From positions 1 through 34,342 of the forward strand of contig CAYPCW010000029.1 in the NCBI GenBank assembly GCA_964409335.1: a stretch of 34,342 nucleotides of DNA, given 5' to 3'. Source of the stretch: JABMOW01 sp964409335. Its GTDB lineage: Bacteria > Fidelibacterota > Marinisomatia > SCGC-AAA003-L08 > JACNLC01. Both the position numbers and the translations under genes were made by a program. Positions within the stretch are counted from its first letter, which is position 1, and each line of letters starts with the position of its first letter. Shown in pieces: positions 8,777 to 17,148 of the stretch. Under the pieces are notes generated by a model. That model saw nothing but the letters and a program-made list of their open reading frames with translations. It searched no databases and was not told where the DNA came from.

Positions 8777-9843
8777 TGTTACCGGTTTCGTGGGATGCCA
8801 TTCAATTCCTCTGGAAAGCGCTGACTTTACGCCGCATAAGCGCCCCAAAAAATCCCGTCATCCGAGAGACCTATCCGGGACTTGACGGCCTGCCGGTATC
8901 CCTCAAAGTAATTCTACCAAAAGGAAAAGCCAAACGGATAGTCATATTTTATCCCGGGGCTTCTCCCTTTGCAGAAGATCATGAAGAAGCCACCAGTATT
9001 GCAGATATCATGGCGGGGTTGGGGTACAAAGTGTATATGCCGCGCATCCCACTTTTAAAAAAACTCATCATCACACCGGAAAATGTGGAGTGGATGATTC
9101 ACTTTTATCAGTGGATACTGAGAAAGGAGACTGATTTTAGCAGACAGATTTCGGTGATCGGGATGAGTTTTGGCGGCGCAATGCTGCTCAAAGCTTCCAT
9201 GGATCCGAGGATGCAATCACCCTGCCCCGCAAGTATTTTAGTGTATGGTACATTTTATGACTTCAATTCATCAATGAATTATCTGATCACGGGGAAGTAC
9301 AACAACCAGGGGATTGAATCCTATCTGAAGCCCAACGACTGGGGAGGGATTGTGATCATGTACAATTTTCTGGCCAGGGTAGATACCGGATACGATACCG
9401 TCGGGATCAGGAAAAATCTAACATTTCGAGTGGCGAATGAGATGGAACGGGGAGAAGACCACCTTAAATCTCTTCCGGTATTCGATCAGGCATTTCTAAA
9501 AAGTCTGATGACGGCGGAATAAAATGATGATGTGCTCGCCGCATTTCAGTTGATCCGTGAAAAATGCGGCGCGGATTTGGAGGGCTTGTCGCCAAAAAGA
9601 TGGTGCCGGCAAATCCCGCACATGGTGTTTGTTCTCCATGGAGCAAACGACACCATGATCCCGTTTACAGAATCGGTGTTGCTGTCTGAAAATCTGCCGC
9701 TGAATGTGACTCTCATCTCCCATTTATTTGGTCACAAGACGATAGAACTGCAGAAACGCTGGCGGTTTTTTATGAAAGAGGCTATTGGGATTGTCCGGTT
9801 TTTATCGCAATTTTTAAGTTACAATGAACATTCTCACGTTTGA
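8776..9843 (+). pseudogene. Alpha/beta hydrolase interrupted by one in-frame TAA
   Basis: The frame opened at ATG 8776 stops at TAA 9520-9522 after 248 codons, but the same frame continues for 106 more codons to 9843 with no shift. The two parts together make one alpha/beta hydrolase of ordinary length (about 354 residues). The first part holds the nucleophile elbow GMSFGGA. The second holds the expected acid in HGANDTMIPFTES and the expected histidine in LFGHKTI. Stopping at the TAA would remove both and should inactivate the enzyme. No good restart follows: a GTG at 9532 has no ribosome site and the nearby ATGs are out of frame. The next gene begins 20 bases before the second stop, as if coupled to full-length translation. 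This is either a recent nonsense mutation or a sequencing/assembly error. Substrate unknown. Confidence 0.8.
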
Positions 9844-10471
9844 AGGCGGGTTCGACCACAACTTCAGTTATCTGATCTGGTGCCCGGCCACCCGGAAATC
9901 TGCCTTGGTTGATGCGTCTGTATCTCCAATGGCTATATTCAATACTATCTGTCAGAAGGGCTTGAAACTACAGGCATTAATCCTGACACACTCTCATTCG
10001 GATCACACCATGTACAGCCGGCATATCATCAGGCGATACCCGGACATTTCCATGTATGGATACGATCAGTTTATACATCCCTTACCGCCAGGTAACTTTG
10101 TGGGTGTACGCCACGGTTCAAACATTGAGATCGGGGAGCGCCGCCTTCAGATTATGCATACCCCAGGCCATTTTCCCGACAGTATCTGTCTTTGGGATAT
10201 GCCGGCAAAGCAAGTGTTCACCGGTGACACCGTATTTGTGGGCAGAACGGGCAGAGTTATCCATCCTGGTAGCGATTTGACACAACTTTATCACAGTGTC
10301 TATGACATTATCCTTCGGTTGCCGGGTGACACAACCATCTTCCCGGGGCACAACTACGGTGATCATAAAACCACAACAATCGGGAAAAATATCCAGACCT
10401 CACCTTTCTTTAATTGCGCAAATTTGAGTGAATTCACATACGTAATGAACGATTTTGAGGAAAATAGATGA
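9824..10471 (+). CDS. Metallo-beta-lactamase-fold hydrolase, glyoxalase II-like
   Basis: A 215-residue MBL-fold protein. Metal ligands are visible in order: T55-H-S-H-S-D-H61, then H in HTPGHFPDS, D in FTGDTVF and H in FPGHNYGD. This set supports a dinuclear metal site. The GDTVFVGRTGR and PGHNYG motifs are like those of glyoxalase II and persulfide dioxygenase (ETHE1) proteins. The length is close to single-domain GloB-like hydrolases, so a thioester hydrolase is the first guess. The start ATG 9824 overlaps the tail of the interrupted hydrolase and has no clear ribosome site, implying translational coupling. It is the last gene of the 5954-10471 cluster. Confidence 0.85.
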   Translation: MNILTFEGGFDHNFSYLIWCPATRKSALVDASVSPMAIFNTICQKGLKLQALILTHSHSDHTMYSRHIIRRYPDISMYGYDQFIHPLPPGNFVGVRHGSNIEIGERRLQIMHTPGHFPDSICLWDMPAKQVFTGDTVFVGRTGRVIHPGSDLTQLYHSVYDIILRLPGDTTIFPGHNYGDHKTTTIGKNIQTSPFFNCANLSEFTYVMNDFEENR

Positions 10472-10543
10472 GAACAGAGTCAGGTAAATTGAGAATCAGA
10501 AGGGAAAATTTATTCTGTATCTCATATTTTTATGATAAAATCC

Positions 10544-10573
10544 TTGACTTAATCAGGAGAGAAGAAATAGAAT
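10544..10573 (+). promoter_or_regulatory. Sigma-70-type promoter for the small two-repeat protein
   Basis: TTGACT at 10544-10549 and TAGAAT at 10568-10573 each match the consensus at five of six positions, separated by 18 bp. The predicted start of transcription near 10580 leaves about 48 bases before the ATG at 10628. Confidence 0.6.
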
Positions 10574-10627
10574 TAGGCGTAAAGTATTAACTTAACTTTC
10601 AATATTTAATCACAAGGAGAAAATAAT

Positions 10628-10858
10628 ATGGCTGAAAAAGTAGCCCGAGTAGGTGTCCGAAAGGAAAAAGGTTTCCTGTATTATCTTGGTAAAGACGGAA
10701 ATGTTTGGCGATCTCAGATGGCAACCGGCAAACAGGCCGGAGGCAACGCGACCAAGGTCGCTGATGCCAGAGTATCTCGTGAGTCCGGATATCTTTATTT
10801 CATCGATAAGGATGGAGATGTTGCACGATCTCAAATGGCTAGGGGACGAAAGAAATAG
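10628..10858 (+). CDS. Small basic protein with two internal repeats, function unknown
   Basis: A 76-residue, lysine/arginine-rich protein starting behind AAGGAG. Residues 5-36 and 44-75 are copies of one another with a 39-residue period. The shared core is G-[FY]-L-Y-[YF]-x-x-K-D-G-[ND]-V-x-R-S-Q-M-A-x-G (G15/G54, K22/K61, M31/M70 align). There is no signal peptide or membrane segment, so it is probably cytoplasmic. The basic charge would suit nucleic acid binding, but this is only a guess. I have an impression of similar short proteins in other bacteria but cannot name a family. It is framed by its own promoter (10544-10573) and a strong terminator (10881-10910), the layout of a well-expressed single gene. 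Confidence 0.8.
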   Translation: MAEKVARVGVRKEKGFLYYLGKDGNVWRSQMATGKQAGGNATKVADARVSRESGYLYFIDKDGDVARSQMARGRKK

Positions 10859-10880
10859 TTTGGTATTTAAATTTTGAATG

Positions 10881-10910
10881 AATGCCCCCATTACCTGGGG
10901 GCATTTTTTT
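10881..10910 (+). terminator. Rho-independent terminator of the small two-repeat gene
   Basis: A 9-bp stem (AATGCCCCC 10881-10889, GGGGGCATT 10897-10905) with a 7-nt loop runs into a seven-T tract (10904-10910). It begins 22 bases after the stop codon. Confidence 0.93.
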
Positions 10911-10919
10911 ATCTGACCG

Positions 10920-12203
10920 ATGCGTCATAATATTCATCCTGTTTTCCGCATATGTCCGATCATCATCTTGCTATGCATCCAACTTATTGCACAAACGGAT
11001 ACTGTTACACACATTCGCCTTGAGGGAAACCAAAAGACACATGATTCAACTATTTTAAGGGAAGTCTGCCATCAAATACCCGCTCCATTTGACACCGCTA
11101 TAGCGGAAGAAGACCAAAACCGCATTTATAACCTGGGAATCTTTTCAACGGTTGAAATCACCCGTGAAGACTCAAGTTATATTATTTTTGTGACGGAAGG
11201 TCCACGATGGATTCCCTTCCCTGTTATTCATTATAATGAAGCAAAAGGGAAAGACGGCTGGTCCTACGGGCTGGGATTGGCATTACTCAATTTCAGGGGG
11301 ATCAATGAAACAGTTCATGTGGGATTTTCCACCGGTGATGCAGATAATTATTTTCTTTTCGTCCAGGATCCCTGGGTCGCCGGTAATCATATATCTCTTG
11401 GACTGTCTTTGTTTCGTCAGACGAACATTGATGCGGTTTATGCCTACCGGATAACTCAGCAACACCTTTCTATAAATACCGGTTTTTATATCCGGCAGCT
11501 CCATAAATTTTCTGCGACTGGCGGGTATGAACACCGGGATATCCAAGGGGAATCCACGAACCCCCTATTTTCAGCGATTTTACCGGAGAAACAGTTTGAC
11601 CATCTCTTTCTGGACTTCACTTATGAATATGACACCCGCGATATTTACATTGATCCACAGCGCGGTTCACAAATCGGATTCGAAATCACCCAAAATGCAG
11701 GGTTGGGGAAATCTGTTCATTTCAACAGTGTCCAATTTTGGGAAAAGAAGTGGATACTGTTAAGGCATCTGTCATCTGAACCGGTGCTGTCTTTTACAAC
11801 CGTGGCGGTTATCCAGTTTTCAGACCGGCTTCCCCTTTTTGAACATCTGTATTTGGGCGGAGAAGACTATGTCCGCGGATATTCTCCCATTCCAACCAAG
11901 AATCCACCAAAGGTTCAAAACCGGATGGAAAACCAAAATATTATTTACCAAAGCCTTGCGGTTCAACAGACATTGTTTCCCCGAACGGACTTTAACGGTA
12001 TAGAGCTTGGGATAGACTGGCATGTCTTCTTTGATTGGGGATTTGGCTCGGATTCAATCAAAGAATTCCGGTTGTCACGATCCGTTTATGGGTATGGTTT
12101 TGGCTTCGTATTCTTTGCGTCCGGATTTGGGTTAGTTGTCTTCGATTTTGGATTCAATCCCTATGAATCCGGTCCATATTTACATTTATCAGACTCGAAT
12201 TAG
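10920..12203 (+). CDS. BamA/TamA-like (Omp85) outer-membrane protein with one POTRA domain
   Basis: A 427-residue protein with a signal peptide (basic start, then CPIIILLCIQLIAQ). Residues of about 27-92 form a single POTRA-like domain: VTHIRLEGNQKTHDSTILREV, then EEDQNRIYNLGIFSTVEI and a short IIFVTEGP strand. The rest is a beta barrel rich in alternating aromatic strands, with YEYDTRDIYIDPQRGSQIG and the EHLYLGGEDYVRGY segment that corresponds to the conserved R-G-Y region of Omp85 barrels. One POTRA is fewer than in BamA (five) or TamA (three), so it is a minimal Omp85 relative rather than the essential BamA. The ATG at 10920 lies only 10 bases after a strong terminator and has no ribosome site. 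How it is transcribed is unclear. Confidence 0.8.
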   Translation: MRHNIHPVFRICPIIILLCIQLIAQTDTVTHIRLEGNQKTHDSTILREVCHQIPAPFDTAIAEEDQNRIYNLGIFSTVEITREDSSYIIFVTEGPRWIPFPVIHYNEAKGKDGWSYGLGLALLNFRGINETVHVGFSTGDADNYFLFVQDPWVAGNHISLGLSLFRQTNIDAVYAYRITQQHLSINTGFYIRQLHKFSATGGYEHRDIQGESTNPLFSAILPEKQFDHLFLDFTYEYDTRDIYIDPQRGSQIGFEITQNAGLGKSVHFNSVQFWEKKWILLRHLSSEPVLSFTTVAVIQFSDRLPLFEHLYLGGEDYVRGYSPIPTKNPPKVQNRMENQNIIYQSLAVQQTLFPRTDFNGIELGIDWHVFFDWGFGSDSIKEFRLSRSVYGYGFGFVFFASGFGLVVFDFGFNPYESGPYLHLSDSN

Positions 12204-12847
12204 GAATTTTTCGCCCGGTGAAAAATCCGGGCTTTTTCGAAGCGGTTTTCATTTCCCTCGATCATTCGTTTAATATTGCTTCTGTGGGTGTAGATAATAA
12301 ATACCGCCAGTGGAAAGGCAAAATATGGGAAATAAATATTATCCACGGAAAGAAAAATACTCATGACCGGGATGGATACGGCGGCGATTATCGTCCCCAA
12401 TCCCACAAAACCGGTGATCACCAGGTTAATGATCCAAATGAATACGGCGATCAGTAAAATTGTCGGTGCAATCGCCAGGACGACACCGATCGCCGCCCCT
12501 GCTCCTTTCCCGCCTTTAAATCCAAAATAAACCGGGTACACGTGGCCAACGACGGCAGCAACGCCACATAAAATCATCAATAAATTGATGTGTGCAGGAT
12601 CGGGACCGGTGATGAACGGGATCGTCAGATAGGCAACATACACGGTGGCTATAAATCCTTTTGCCACATCAATCAGTATCACCACGGCTGCAAAACCGGC
12701 GCCCTGAGTTCTGAATGCATTCGTCCCACCGGCGTTCCCGCTACCCATTTTACGAATATCCACACCTTTGAATTTACCGGCGATCAGACTCCCGCTGACC
12801 GATCCCAGCAGATAGCTCAGGATGATTTTAATAATGTATCCAACCAT
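12200..12847 (-). CDS. plsY: Acyl-phosphate:glycerol-3-phosphate acyltransferase PlsY
   Basis: A 215-residue inner-membrane enzyme that transfers an acyl group from acyl-phosphate to glycerol-3-phosphate, the first step of phospholipid synthesis. The three PlsY motifs are present: GSGNAGGTN, GGKGAGAAIG, and HRSNIKRMIEGNE near the C-terminus. Five or so membrane helices fit the family. The start has AAGGGA at good spacing. It follows the FakA-DegV fusion gene by 40 bp on the same strand, a telling neighbour because that enzyme makes acyl-phosphate. Its last codons overlap the convergent Omp85 gene by four bases. It is slightly longer than the roughly 200-residue norm. Confidence 0.95.
   Translation of the reverse strand: MVGYIIKIILSYLLGSVSGSLIAGKFKGVDIRKMGSGNAGGTNAFRTQGAGFAAVVILIDVAKGFIATVYVAYLTIPFITGPDPAHINLLMILCGVAAVVGHVYPVYFGFKGGKGAGAAIGVVLAIAPTILLIAVFIWIINLVITGFVGLGTIIAAVSIPVMSIFLSVDNIYFPYFAFPLAVFIIYTHRSNIKRMIEGNENRFEKARIFHRAKNS
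12213..12237 (+). terminator. Plus-strand terminator of the Omp85 gene, inside the 3' end of plsY
   Basis: GCCCGG (12213-12218) pairs with CCGGGC (12227-12232) across an 8-nt loop and is followed by five T residues. It begins 10 bases past the Omp85 stop. The minus-strand side has no matching T-run, so it acts for the plus-strand gene although it lies in the coding end of plsY. Confidence 0.75.
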
Positions 12848-12887
12848 TTTATTTTCCCTTAAAGTTTACTGTCTATCCCGGAAGACT

Positions 12888-14699
12888 TCAATCTGAAGGT
12901 AATTCCTGCATTGCCACAGCCAACGATCCGGGACCCACGTGCACACCAAATACTCCACCCACGTCTACCAGTTTAGCTGATGTAATCGAAGCAAATTTAT
13001 CGGTCAGTTCTTTCATCAATTTTTCACCGGCGGACCGATCATTGCCGTGAGCCACCAGCACCCGGTACTTCCTTCCCGGCTGAAACCTATTTGACACGAA
13101 TCCGGCGATTTTCCCGATCAGGTTTTTCCGGCCAAAGCGGATACCCGCTACATGAATTTCCCCTTTTACACCGAGAGTCAGAATGGGAGTAATATGGAAA
13201 ATATCCGCCAATCGTTTTTTGGAGGGTTTTACCCGTCCTCCCCTCACGGCATAGATCAGATCCGGTATGATTGCAAATAATCTGGTTTTTGACTTCGCAT
13301 AGTCGATGATCTCTAAAATTTCATTGTGGGTTTTACCCGCCAGGGCAGCTTCGGCAGCACTGAGCACGATCAGTCCCTGTGCGATGGAAACCGAACCCGA
13401 ATCTACCACGGTGATTTGTGTATCAGATATCCGTTTTGACGCATTGAGAGCAGACTGCCAGGTCCCGCTGAGAACATGGGGCAGGTGGATCGAGATAATG
13501 GAGCCGTAATGGGACGAAATGTACTGATACTGTCGGCGAAAATCTCCCGGCGTCGGTTGGGATGTCCGAGGATGAAAGGGAGATGTCGCCAGTTTGAGGT
13601 AGAATTCCTGGGGAGTCATAGACATTTTATCAATGTACCCTATCTCACCAAAGCTGTATCTCACCGGCACCATGTGTACGTCCAGATCATCGTAATCGGG
13701 AAAATCCGCACCGGAATCCGTGACGATCGCAACTTCCGCCCGTTTGGTGTGAGCAATCTCCTGCTGCCGCTGCATATCATCTACTTTTTGGCCATAAACG
13801 GTTCCATATTTGTCACAAACCTGAAACACTTTTTCAGGCTCATTCACATGGATATGTACTTTTACTTTTGTCTTCGATCCGGCGAAAACCAGGCTGTTAC
13901 CCATATCCATCAGTTCTTTACGGATAGGTTTTGGCTCGATTGCTGTCCCCCTGATCATACATTCGGTACAGAATCGATAGGTAAGATCAACCGTTTCACC
14001 GGCGCTCTGAATTTTTAAACTGGGATATTTGCTGTAATTTTGAACGATATAATCTTTGATGGATCCGGTACTGATAAAATCAGAGATCCCATTGAGCAAG
14101 TCCACGAATCCCTGTGCGCCAGCATCCACTACGCCGGCTTTTTTCAGCACCTCCAGTTGATTCATGGTATTGGCCAGAGACGCCTCCGCCTTCTGGACGC
14201 CATTTTCCAACAGCGATACAAAATCATGACTGCCGTTGTCAATCAGATCAATAAGGTGGTGTGAGAAATCCGTCAGAACAGACAGGATGGTTCCTTCTTT
14301 GGGTTCGGCGAGCGCTTCCCTGGCATATTTTGCACCGTACCCGATCGCAGTGCAAAAGGAAGAGGTATCCATCTTTTGGATATCTGCAGCGCCATCACAG
14401 ATCCCCTGAAAAAACTGGGCGAGGATCACTCCCGAATTCCCCCGTGCTCCGTCCAAGGCTGAATCTGCGACGGTCATCAGCATTTTATCCACATGGGGAT
14501 GAACCTGAGATTGTGTACCCTCCAGAATGGCATTCAGTGTAAATGCCATATTTGTACCCGTATCGCCATCTGGAACGGGAAAAACATTGATCTTATTTAA
14601 ATAATCCTGCCGGGAAACCACTTTATGAATTCCGGCTACCAGGGCACGATGTAACCGGGGACCGTCAAGGTAATTAATTTTCGTGACTATTTGATCCAT
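12888..14699 (-). CDS. Fatty acid kinase FakA (DhaL/DAK2) fused to a DegV/FakB domain
   Basis: A 603-residue fusion. The N-terminal DhaL kinase domain carries NVFPVPDGDTGTNM (the Asp cluster that binds Mg-ADP) and GARGNSGVILAQFFQG. The FakA middle domain follows, with YRFCTECM and VKVHIHVNEPEKV. From about VAIVTDSGADFP the C-terminal 280 residues are a DegV/FakB fatty-acid-binding domain, with TSQPTPGDF, HVLSGTWQSA, VDSGSVS and HVGPGSLAV. In firmicutes FakA and FakB are separate and phosphorylate exogenous fatty acids. Here both activities appear to be on one chain, with DegV in place of FakA's own C-terminal domain. I chose ATG 14699; a TTG at 14714 is possible but its GAGG lies too close. 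PlsY, which consumes acyl-phosphate, is next. Confidence 0.88.
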   Translation of the reverse strand: MDQIVTKINYLDGPRLHRALVAGIHKVVSRQDYLNKINVFPVPDGDTGTNMAFTLNAILEGTQSQVHPHVDKMLMTVADSALDGARGNSGVILAQFFQGICDGAADIQKMDTSSFCTAIGYGAKYAREALAEPKEGTILSVLTDFSHHLIDLIDNGSHDFVSLLENGVQKAEASLANTMNQLEVLKKAGVVDAGAQGFVDLLNGISDFISTGSIKDYIVQNYSKYPSLKIQSAGETVDLTYRFCTECMIRGTAIEPKPIRKELMDMGNSLVFAGSKTKVKVHIHVNEPEKVFQVCDKYGTVYGQKVDDMQRQQEIAHTKRAEVAIVTDSGADFPDYDDLDVHMVPVRYSFGEIGYIDKMSMTPQEFYLKLATSPFHPRTSQPTPGDFRRQYQYISSHYGSIISIHLPHVLSGTWQSALNASKRISDTQITVVDSGSVSIAQGLIVLSAAEAALAGKTHNEILEIIDYAKSKTRLFAIIPDLIYAVRGGRVKPSKKRLADIFHITPILTLGVKGEIHVAGIRFGRKNLIGKIAGFVSNRFQPGRKYRVLVAHGNDRSAGEKLMKELTDKFASITSAKLVDVGGVFGVHVGPGSLAVAMQELPSD

Positions 14700-15043
14700 A
14701 ATTCGTCTTACCAACCTCTGAAGGTTACGTTAATTCGTAAAAATCTATCAACTTCTTTTGAATCGCGCCATATCCAAAAATATTTCATGTAAATATTGCC
14801 ACAGCCTTCCTGATTTTTATTATATGTCGTTGCTGAGTTTAATATCGAATCACGGGAAGGAAGAATTATCAGAGGCTTTTCATCGAATCCACTTCGTTTT
14901 CAACCCAGCCTGATCGTTCTCAGAAATAAAAATTCAGTATTAAACTGATTAATGGAACAAACGAATAATCCCGGCGTAAGCATCGGTGAAGTTTGATTAA
15001 AGTGACTAAATAACAAACCTTCCTTCTCCTTTGTTGTGGTTAA
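14700..15043. other. Intergenic region between the FakA-DegV gene and the glycosyltransferase
   Basis: About 340 AT-rich bases with no reading frame I would call a gene. It should contain the minus-strand promoter for the FakA-DegV/plsY unit; a TATAAT hexamer exists on the minus strand (14819-14824) but no matching -35 box. No repeats or RNA gene were recognised. Confidence 0.5.
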
Positions 15044-15081
15044 AACCAGAAAGGACTCTCGCCCGAGAGTCCTTTCTGGTT
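15042..15081 (-). terminator. Long perfect hairpin terminating the miaA-glycosyltransferase unit
   Basis: Arms 15044-15061 and 15064-15081 are perfectly complementary over 18 bp with only two bases between them. On the minus strand the stem is followed by TTTT. The stem overlaps the stop codon (15080-15082) of the glycosyltransferase. The short T-run makes termination likely but perhaps incomplete. Confidence 0.75.
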
Positions 15082-16225
15082 ATTTTGACAAATTATTCTG
15101 TGAATCCCCACTCAATTTCTTCAGTAAACGATGGGTTTTTAATCCATCAAACCACCGGTTAAACTGCATTGAAAAATGGGTATCCGAAGGGGATGACCGT
15201 TGTAATCCTTCCCAAACCGATTCAATTTTTTCAGCTTTTAAAATGGATGGCATCAGAGGATGAATTCGCCGGCTTTCTTCCAAAACCGGGTCCAGCCTCT
15301 TGGCACGGGCAGATTTTCCCAGCGCCAGCCATGCCTTCAATATTGTAAATGCTATCTCCGAATAGTGAAGCGATGACATATCCATGCCGGATTGTGCCTG
15401 GGACATTCTAAATCCCGTTCCCAGATACACCCGGTTTTCGGGTCGAGCGGACGGATGCACCAAAATATCTCTGATCCACCGGACACCGCAATATTTGGCT
15501 AATTCCTGTAAAAAGTAAAAATCTTCCGCAGCCTTTTTCCGGGGCATCCCTCCAACCGCTACATATGCCCCGGCAGTGGTGACCATCGTGGAGCCTAAGG
15601 CAGGGTATCCATAGATTGACCCTGCATCCTTCAATTTTTCTGCGGTTGTGATTAGAAATTCTTCAAATGCGGTAATGCCCTTATCTACGACGGGATCTCC
15701 CATTCGTCGATGAGCAAATCCCACGACTCCCGCCTGCCAACGTTTCGTGCGACGATCCTCTGATAGTGATTTTAGATAATTTTTCGAAAGGGTACAGTCT
15801 GCGTCAGTGGAAAATAGCAGGGTATCCGGTGTGGAATAGCTCAATGCCATATCCAACCCCAACTTTCTGGCAACGCCTACCCCGGCGATCCGGTCGGGGA
15901 GTACAAGGTTATTCGTCGATGCATCTACAATTCCAAGGTCAAAGGGAAACCGCGCCGATCGTAAATATTTCAGCGTACCCGCATTATTTTCACATACTTC
16001 CGGGGGCGCTGATACTCCGCGGTTCACCACGATAATGACCGCAGTGTCCCGAATAAAATCCTCAGACTGCAGGCGAATGGATTCCAGAACACCCGGGAGT
16101 AATGAATATTCAGAATAAGCGGGGATGACGATGATTCGAGGGTATGTTTTGGGGAATGGGGCATTGAGCCGCCAGGGACCGGACAGCGCTTTTTTTCTCA
16201 GATATGATCGAATGGGATCGGTCAA
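15080..16225 (-). CDS. GT-A fold (family 2-like) glycosyltransferase
   Basis: A 381-residue soluble protein. PRIIVIPAYSEYSLLPGVLESI is the usual opening strand and loop of family 2 glycosyltransferases, and LLFSTDADCTLS carries the DxD metal and nucleotide-sugar motif. A later AAEDFYFLQELAKY matches the ED-x-x-[YF]-x-x-x-[LR] acceptor-side region. There are no membrane helices. Donor and acceptor cannot be told. The start is a TTG at 16225 overlapping the miaA stop by four bases (TTGA), so translation is probably coupled to miaA. The pairing with a tRNA-modifying gene looks incidental. Confidence 0.8.
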   Translation of the reverse strand: MTDPIRSYLRKKALSGPWRLNAPFPKTYPRIIVIPAYSEYSLLPGVLESIRLQSEDFIRDTAVIIVVNRGVSAPPEVCENNAGTLKYLRSARFPFDLGIVDASTNNLVLPDRIAGVGVARKLGLDMALSYSTPDTLLFSTDADCTLSKNYLKSLSEDRRTKRWQAGVVGFAHRRMGDPVVDKGITAFEEFLITTAEKLKDAGSIYGYPALGSTMVTTAGAYVAVGGMPRKKAAEDFYFLQELAKYCGVRWIRDILVHPSARPENRVYLGTGFRMSQAQSGMDMSSLHYSEIAFTILKAWLALGKSARAKRLDPVLEESRRIHPLMPSILKAEKIESVWEGLQRSSPSDTHFSMQFNRWFDGLKTHRLLKKLSGDSQNNLSK

Positions 16226-17148
16226 TCTGGTTCCTGATTCCGAATGATATGCATCGCTGTATGGAAATCACCTTTGGGAATCCAGTGGATGAGGACACCC
16301 CGCTTTTCCAGATGACGGAAAAAGGTCATCTGACGTTTCGAAAATTGGTGGATCGCGGTGTTCAATTTCTGAACCATGTCATTCCATGATAATTTTTTCG
16401 CCAGAAATTTCCCAATGAAGCGGTACTCCAGTCCAAAATAGTCCAGACGGTTGAAGGAAATTCCCGAATCCAGCAGCCCCTGTACTTCTTCTACCAAGCC
16501 GTGATTCAGACGGTGTTTCAGACGGGCGGATATCCGGTTTTTCACGACGTCACGGGGATAGTGAATGCCCAGAACGACGGGATTGTGGATCATGACGAGT
16601 GGTTCCTGCTCCACCCCTGAATGAACGGCAATCTCAATGGCGCGGATCAGCCGTTTGCGATGGATCAGGTCGCTGGTATTATGGTGGTCAGGCTTCAGTG
16701 TCTGCAGTTTCTCACGCAGAGTGTCCATGGAACAGGCAGCCAGTTCTGATCGCAGGGATTCGTCGGGGGGAACCGGACACAATTTAAACGCCAGTAATAT
16801 GGATTCAATGTACAGACCGGTCCCGCCACACAACACAGGGCATTTCCCTGCATTCTGAATGGACTGATACATGGGATAAAAATTTCGCTGAAAGTCAAAG
16901 ACGCTGTAGTCCTGCAACGGGTCTAAAATATCGATGAGATGAACGGGAACCGTTCGATGCGGCAGAAGATATTCGGTCAGGTCCTTACCGGTGCCGATAT
17001 CCATTCGGCGGTACACCTGTCGGGAATCTGCAGAAATGATCTCGGAATTTATAACATCGGCGATCAGAACCGCCAAATGCGTCTTGCCCGTCGCGGTGGG
17101 ACCCAGAACCACGATCAGGTCAACAGGGGATTTTTTCGTCGATGGCAT
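16222..17148 (-). CDS. miaA: tRNA dimethylallyltransferase MiaA
   Basis: A 308-residue enzyme that adds a dimethylallyl group to A37 of tRNAs reading UNN codons. The P-loop GPTATGKT lies at residues 16-23, followed by the family motifs SADSRQVYRRMDIGTGK and PVLCGGTGLYIESIL. A basic region and the FSKRQMTFFRH segment, typical of the tRNA-binding part, lie near the C-terminus. The length matches the family. The ATG at 17148 has no obvious ribosome site. It is followed directly by the glycosyltransferase gene. Confidence 0.95.
   Translation of the reverse strand: MPSTKKSPVDLIVVLGPTATGKTHLAVLIADVINSEIISADSRQVYRRMDIGTGKDLTEYLLPHRTVPVHLIDILDPLQDYSVFDFQRNFYPMYQSIQNAGKCPVLCGGTGLYIESILLAFKLCPVPPDESLRSELAACSMDTLREKLQTLKPDHHNTSDLIHRKRLIRAIEIAVHSGVEQEPLVMIHNPVVLGIHYPRDVVKNRISARLKHRLNHGLVEEVQGLLDSGISFNRLDYFGLEYRFIGKFLAKKLSWNDMVQKLNTAIHQFSKRQMTFFRHLEKRGVLIHWIPKGDFHTAMHIIRNQEPD

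Noticed and set aside
9520..9522. Recoding of the hydrolase stop, like the DsrE case
   Set aside because: The codon is TAA, which is neither the selenocysteine (TGA) nor the pyrrolysine (TAG) codon, and it does not replace a catalytic residue.
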